A stretch of DNA of 64,000 nucleotides from Lysinibacillus_B sp042920265 (lineage in GTDB: Bacteria > Bacillota > Bacilli > Bacillales_A > Planococcaceae): assembly GCF_042920265.1 (NCBI RefSeq), contig NZ_JBDQZI010000006.1, positions 146,516 to 210,515 of the forward strand, written 5' to 3'. This document shows positions 60,985-64,000 of the stretch, piece after piece. Position 1 is the first letter of the stretch. The number at the start of each line of letters is the position of its first letter. A program made the translations under genes and the position numbers. The notes beneath the pieces were generated by a model, which made no database searches, was not told the origin of the DNA, and saw only the letters and a list, made by a program, of their open reading frames with translations.

Positions 60985-61440
60985 ATTTAAAGAAAAATCA
61001 TAATAATACCACATTAATATGTTAATAGTATAAATTATTTGTAATTTTTTTTCTATACTAGTACTTTTTCTAAAGAATATTAGACTCATTCGAGTATTTT
61101 TTTGATAATAATTAGAAATAAGTAAATAATAAGGTAGCATTAGAAGATTATATAAAGAGGTAGTTTCTACTCCTTCTCTGGTGGCAAGGAGAGTAAGAAA
61201 GGAGGTAGTGTGGAATTATTTTACCACTACTTATATCCTATATTTACCATATTATGAGAAGAACAATAACAATCATTGTTATAAATAAAAAATAATCATC
61301 TACGGAGGAGTAAATTATCACCAAAGAAATTTATGAAAGGAGCTAATGCGCCAAAATAAACAGTCGAACACAATTATTGACGTTACTATATCTACGTGTG
61401 AAGAGATATTTTACAATAAGTGAAAACACCTCAAATGGAT
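60985..61440. other. AT-rich stretch with a small toxin-like frame
   Basis: No firm gene. CTCCTTCTCTGGTGGCAAGG (61169 region) can fold on itself and is followed by a perfect AAAGGAGGT (61199-61206) and GTG codons at 61208 and 61210 in two frames (26 and 15 residues; the second begins ELFYHYLYPIFTIL). The layout resembles type I toxin genes, but no full membrane peptide or antisense promoter can be shown. Confidence 0.25.
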
Positions 61441-61447
61441 TGGTAGT

Positions 61448-61830
61448 CTATCGTGCTAAATCAAAGTACAAGGTAATTAGTAACTCAAATGAAAAGAAAC
61501 TACAGTTTAGGCACAATCCGCTCTTTATACGTTTTTTGTCTCTTATATAGAGTTTACATTCATTCCTTATACCTTGAACACAAACTCCTGCTAATTCGCT
61601 CCTACACATACCTGTTTCGAGCAATAACAGCATAAACATATAATTCCTTACACCCACAAAAGAATGTAAATGCGGCTGCTGTAAAAGCACTTATAATTGT
61701 TCATACTTAAAGGGCTCAACTACTTTTATTCCGTCTTATAGTGTGCCGTTTACGATACAAAAATTTAAAGATGCTCTAATGGCTTTTAAACGTGTGTTAA
61801 TTGTTACTGTTGATATTCCTTTTTTCTTGC
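61448..61830 (-). pseudogene. Decayed tyrosine recombinase (integrase)
   Basis: The minus strand reads CKKKGISTVTINTRLKAIRA, then SLNFCIVNGTL-stop-DGIKVVEPFKYEQL-stop-VLLQQPHLHSFVGVRNYM and FMLLLLETGMCRSELAGV. This is the SAM-like core-binding domain and the start of the catalytic domain (TGMxxSEL box with arginine expected at the C/R position). Two in-frame stops and loss of the rest make it a pseudogene. It lies 340 bp from the tRNA array. Confidence 0.85.
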
Positions 61831-62104
61831 AGATGCAGGATTAAACTCTTTTTCTCTAAGCATTTTGTAAAAAAACAATAATTCATTTCTGGAATACTAG
61901 ATTGTTTGAGATCTTAAACTTCTGATTAGACAATCATTAACAAATAAAAAGCCGTTTGAAAATCAATCTCTTTGATCACTTTTGTTATGTTATTAATTTA
62001 TAATTTCTGGGTAGATTATTTGTTTTTACGCCTTACCATAATAATCCTTCCTTGTTTATGACAGGATACGCATATGATTTTATGTAAGAATCTTATTTAA
62101 GATA
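61831..62104. other. AT-rich non-coding stretch
   Basis: The N-terminal side of the decayed integrase may continue here in another frame (LREKEFNPASARKK). Otherwise nothing is seen. Confidence 0.35.
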
Positions 62105-62146
62105 AATAAAAAACGCTCCTTACAACAATGTGTAAGAAACGTTGAT
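62105..62146 (-). terminator. Terminator of the rRNA-tRNA operon
   Basis: Minus strand: AACGTTTCTTACA pairs with TGTAAGGAGCGTT around CATTGT, followed by TTTTATTT; directly 3' of tRNA-Leu. Confidence 0.85.
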
Positions 62147-62173
62147 TTCACTGCATTCGCAAGCAGTCTCATG

Positions 62174-62257
62174 ATACCGGTAGTCGGGGTCGAACCGACA
62201 CTCCAGAAGGAACACGATTTTGAGTCGTGCGCGTCTGCCAATTCCGCCATACCGGCA
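62174..62257 (-). tRNA. tRNA-Leu(CAA)
   Basis: Long variable arm and anticodon loop CTCAAAA give Leu-CAA (codon UUG). CCA end not encoded. Last tRNA of the array. Confidence 0.95.
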
Positions 62258-62318
62258 TAATTTTATTAGAGTAAAATTAAGATAAAAAAAAACCGGATAC
62301 CCGATTTCAATAAAATTC

Positions 62319-62392
62319 TGGAGGCGGCTACCGGATTTGAACCGGTGATAAGGGTGTTGCAGACCCGTGCCTTACCACTTGGCTAAGCCGCC
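62319..62392 (-). tRNA. tRNA-Cys(GCA)
   Basis: Anticodon loop CTGCAAC; acceptor GGCGGCT/AGCCGCC; encoded CCA. Confidence 0.96.
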
Positions 62393-62401
62393 AGAGAATA
62401 T

Positions 62402-62476
62402 TGGAGCGGAAGACGGGGTTCGAACCCGCGACCCCCACCTTGGCAAGGTGGTGTTCTACCACTGAACTACTTCCGC
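62402..62476 (-). tRNA. tRNA-Gly(GCC)
   Basis: Anticodon loop TTGCCAA; acceptor GCGGAAG/CTTCCGC; encoded CCA. Confidence 0.96.
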
Positions 62477-62479
62477 GAA

Positions 62480-62554
62480 TGGCTGGGGTACTAGGATTCG
62501 AACCTAGGCATGACGGAATCAAAATCCGTTGCCTTACCGCTTGGCTATACCCCA
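62480..62554 (-). tRNA. tRNA-Gln(TTG)
   Basis: Anticodon loop TTTTGAT; acceptor TGGGGTA/TACCCCA; encoded CCA. Confidence 0.96.
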
Positions 62555-62584
62555 ACAATATTTTATAATTATTATTTTATAGAA

Positions 62585-62661
62585 TGGGGCGACTGAAGGG
62601 AATCGAACCCTCGAATGTCGGAACCACAATCCGATGCGTTAACCACTTCGCCACAATCGCC
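62585..62661 (-). tRNA. tRNA-His(GTG), copy 1
   Basis: Anticodon loop TTGTGGT; extra 5' G(-1) opposite C73 as expected for His; encoded CCA. A near-identical copy lies 24 bp away. Confidence 0.96.
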
Positions 62662-62684
62662 ACTATATCAATGAAGATAAAGGA

Positions 62685-62761
62685 TGGGGCGGATGAAGGG
62701 AATCGAACCCTCGAATGTCGGAACCACAATCCGATGCGTTAACCACTTCGCCACAACCGCC
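62685..62761 (-). tRNA. tRNA-His(GTG), copy 2
   Basis: Differs from copy 1 only in the acceptor stem (GCGGTTG/CATCCGC versus GCGATTG/CAGTCGC); same anticodon and G(-1). Confidence 0.96.
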
Positions 62762-62793
62762 ATTGTTCTTCTTAATTATTTGAGATAAAAAAT

Positions 62794-62867
62794 TGGCAGG
62801 GGCAGTAGGAATCGAACCCACACCAAAGGTTTTGGAGACCTCTATTCTACCGTTGAACTATGCCCCT
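62794..62867 (-). tRNA. tRNA-Trp(CCA)
   Basis: Anticodon loop CTCCAAA; acceptor AGGGGCA/TGCCCCT; encoded CCA. Confidence 0.96.
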
Positions 62868-62870
62868 AAA

Positions 62871-62954
62871 TGGTGGAGGGGGACGGATTCGAACCGCCGA
62901 ACCCGAAGGAGCGGATTTACAGTCCGCCGCGTTTAGCCACTTCGCTACCCCTCC
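62871..62954 (-). tRNA. tRNA-Tyr(GTA)
   Basis: Anticodon loop CTGTAAA and long variable arm; acceptor GGAGGGG; encoded CCA. Confidence 0.96.
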
Positions 62955-62958
62955 AAAA

Positions 62959-63034
<76 letters not shown>

Positions 63035-63046
63035 AATTTGGAAATA

Positions 63047-63122
63047 TGGTGGGTCAGGACGGAATCGAACCGCCGACACTTAGAGCTTCAATCTAATGCT
63101 CTACCAACTGAGCTACTGACCC
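63047..63122 (-). tRNA. tRNA-Phe(GAA)
   Basis: Anticodon loop TTGAAGC; acceptor GGGTCAG; encoded CCA. Confidence 0.96.
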
Positions 63123-63145
63123 ATATAAATATAATTTAAAATAAA

Positions 63146-63221
63146 TGGCGGTCCCGACCGGGATCGAACCGGCGATCTCCTGCGTGACAGGCAGGCATGT
63201 TAACCGCTACACCACGGGACC
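63146..63221 (-). tRNA. tRNA-Asp(GTC)
   Basis: Anticodon loop CTGTCAC; acceptor GGTCCCG/CGGGACC; encoded CCA. Confidence 0.96.
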
Positions 63222-63224
63222 TTT

Positions 63225-63301
<77 letters not shown>

Positions 63302-63321
63302 ATAATACTATTAAAATGATA

Positions 63322-63397
63322 TGGTGGAGGATGACGGGCTCGAACCGCCGACCCCCTGCTTGTAAGGCAGGTGCTCTCCCAGCTGAGCTAATCCTCC
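63322..63397 (-). tRNA. tRNA-Val(TAC)
   Basis: Anticodon loop CTTACAA; acceptor GGAGGAT; encoded CCA. Confidence 0.96.
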
Positions 63398-63414
63398 ATC
63401 TGGGTTTATTTAAA

Positions 63415-63489
63415 TGGTGACCCGTACGGGATTCGAACCCGTGTTACCGCCGTGAAAGGGCGGTGTCTTAACCACTTGACCAACGGGCC
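63415..63489 (-). tRNA. tRNA-Glu(TTC)
   Basis: Anticodon loop CTTTCAC; acceptor GGCCCGT; encoded CCA. Confidence 0.96.
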
Positions 63490-63508
63490 AATAATGTAAT
63501 ATTTAGGC

Positions 63509-63600
63509 TGGCGGAGAGTAAGGGATTTGAACCCTTGAGACAGTGTTAACCGCCTACACGATTTCCAATCGTGCTCCTTCGACCTCTCGGACAACTCTCC
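63509..63600 (-). tRNA. tRNA-Ser(GGA)
   Basis: Anticodon loop TTGGAAA and long variable arm; acceptor GGAGAGT; encoded CCA. It can read UCC/UCU codons. Confidence 0.95.
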
Positions 63601-63608
63601 AAGAAGAA

Positions 63609-63683
63609 TGGCTCCGAAGGTAGGACTCGAACCTACGACCAACCGGTTAACAGCCGGTTGCTCTACCACTGAGCTACTTCGGA
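63609..63683 (-). tRNA. tRNA-Asn(GTT)
   Basis: Anticodon loop CTGTTAA; acceptor TCCGAAG/CTTCGGA; encoded CCA. First tRNA after 5S rRNA. Confidence 0.96.
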
Positions 63684-63700
63684 ATATTTTTATTAGTAAG

Positions 63701-63816
63701 CCTAGCGATGTCCTACTCTCACAGGGGGAAGCCCCCAACTACCATCGGCGCTAAAGAGCTTAACTTCCGTGTTCGGTATGGGAACGGGTGTGACCTCTTT
63801 GCCATCATCACTAGAC
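63701..63816 (-). rRNA. rrf: 5S ribosomal RNA
   Basis: The minus strand reads TCTAGTGATGATGGCAAAGA ... ACACCCGTTCCCATACCGAA ... GTGAGAGTAGGACATCGCTA, the standard 5S layout. Ends are estimated to within a few bases. Confidence 0.95.
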
Positions 63817-63925
63817 TTTTGAAAGACATTTTAAATTATATCATACTGTAAATTAGTATTCAAGTATTTTAATTTTTTGTTCTTTCAAAACTGGATAAAC
63901 GGTGCATTGTGCACAACACAAAATG
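63817..63925 (-). other. 23S-5S spacer
   Basis: AT-rich spacer with GAAAGAAC-type sequences near both ends, as is usual for processing stems between 23S and 5S. No gene. Confidence 0.6.
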
Positions 63926-64000
63926 TGGTTAAGTCCTCGACCGATTAGTATTCGTCAGCTCCATGTGTCGCCACACTTCCACCTCGAACCTATCTACCTG
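63926..64000 (-). rRNA. rrl: 23S ribosomal RNA, 3' end (runs off window)
   Basis: The minus strand ends with GACGAATACTAATCGGTCGA and GGACTTAACCA, the 3' end of 23S rRNA. The rest is beyond base 64000. Confidence 0.96.

Overview
The window is chromosomal DNA from a low-GC Gram-positive spore former of the Bacillales. It most resembles the Lysinibacillus/Solibacillus (Planococcaceae) group. The reasons are: gene order that follows Bacillus subtilis yhb/yhc/yhd/yhe/yha/hem neighbourhoods in blocks; a serA T-box; strong AGGAGG-type ribosome sites with frequent TTG/GTG starts; an S-layer-homology (SLH) surface protein; a 16-gene tRNA array behind 23S-5S rRNA; and several GC-rich intergenic repeat families of the kind common in these genomes. 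Assignments come from reading the translated sequence; no database search was run.

Layout. 1-2.3 kb: haem genes (start of hemH/cpfC, hemE) and hmoB. 2.4-10.1 kb: ecsAB, hit, trpP, yhaH, hpr, two small membrane genes, a YjcZ peptide, prsA and yjdM, bracketed by two ~550 bp direct repeats. 10.8-18.7 kb: FNT anion channel with a TetR regulator, serC, yhaM, yhzD, a FadR-like enoyl-CoA hydratase gene, and T-box-controlled serA. 18.8-26.6 kb: HAD phosphatase, secreted MBL lipoprotein with DUF3006 partner, hemZ, yheA/yheB/yheE. 26.7-32.7 kb: a metal/envelope cluster with a MerR-type regulator (5' end disturbed), two MpfA-like CNNM/CBS transporters, uppP and a CDF metal exporter. 32.7-40.4 kb: the yhcEFGHI ABC operon under a perfect 34 bp palindrome, a YhcYZ-like two-component system whose GAF domain carries four cysteines, and yhcX. 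40.5-51.6 kb: thiol-disulfide pair, RluA pseudouridine synthase, aldo/keto reductase, NCS2 purine permease, acyl-CoA ligase, CatE-like dioxygenase, TrmL, QueG, B3/4 protein, DIP1984-like protein. 51.6-53.1 kb: a decayed integrative element. 53.2-60.7 kb: LD-carboxypeptidase, EamA transporter, nagB, an SLH protein with two IseA-like repeats, and a three-gene chemoreceptor operon behind a c-di-GMP-I riboswitch. 61-62 kb: a decayed integrase. 62.1-64.0 kb: 16 tRNAs, 5S and the 3' end of 23S rRNA, all on the minus strand.

Most genes are housekeeping. Points worth a second look are regulatory or non-coding: (i) both MpfA-like paralogues have a perfect Shine-Dalgarno separated from a TTG start by a perfect 9-10 bp hairpin; (ii) two nearly identical micro-ORFs (MKLILSY.PKK) each run into a hairpin; (iii) two arrays of exactly 21 bp degenerate repeats; (iv) a multi-hairpin element found twice, both times between convergent genes; (v) the c-di-GMP riboswitch in front of a chemoreceptor operon.
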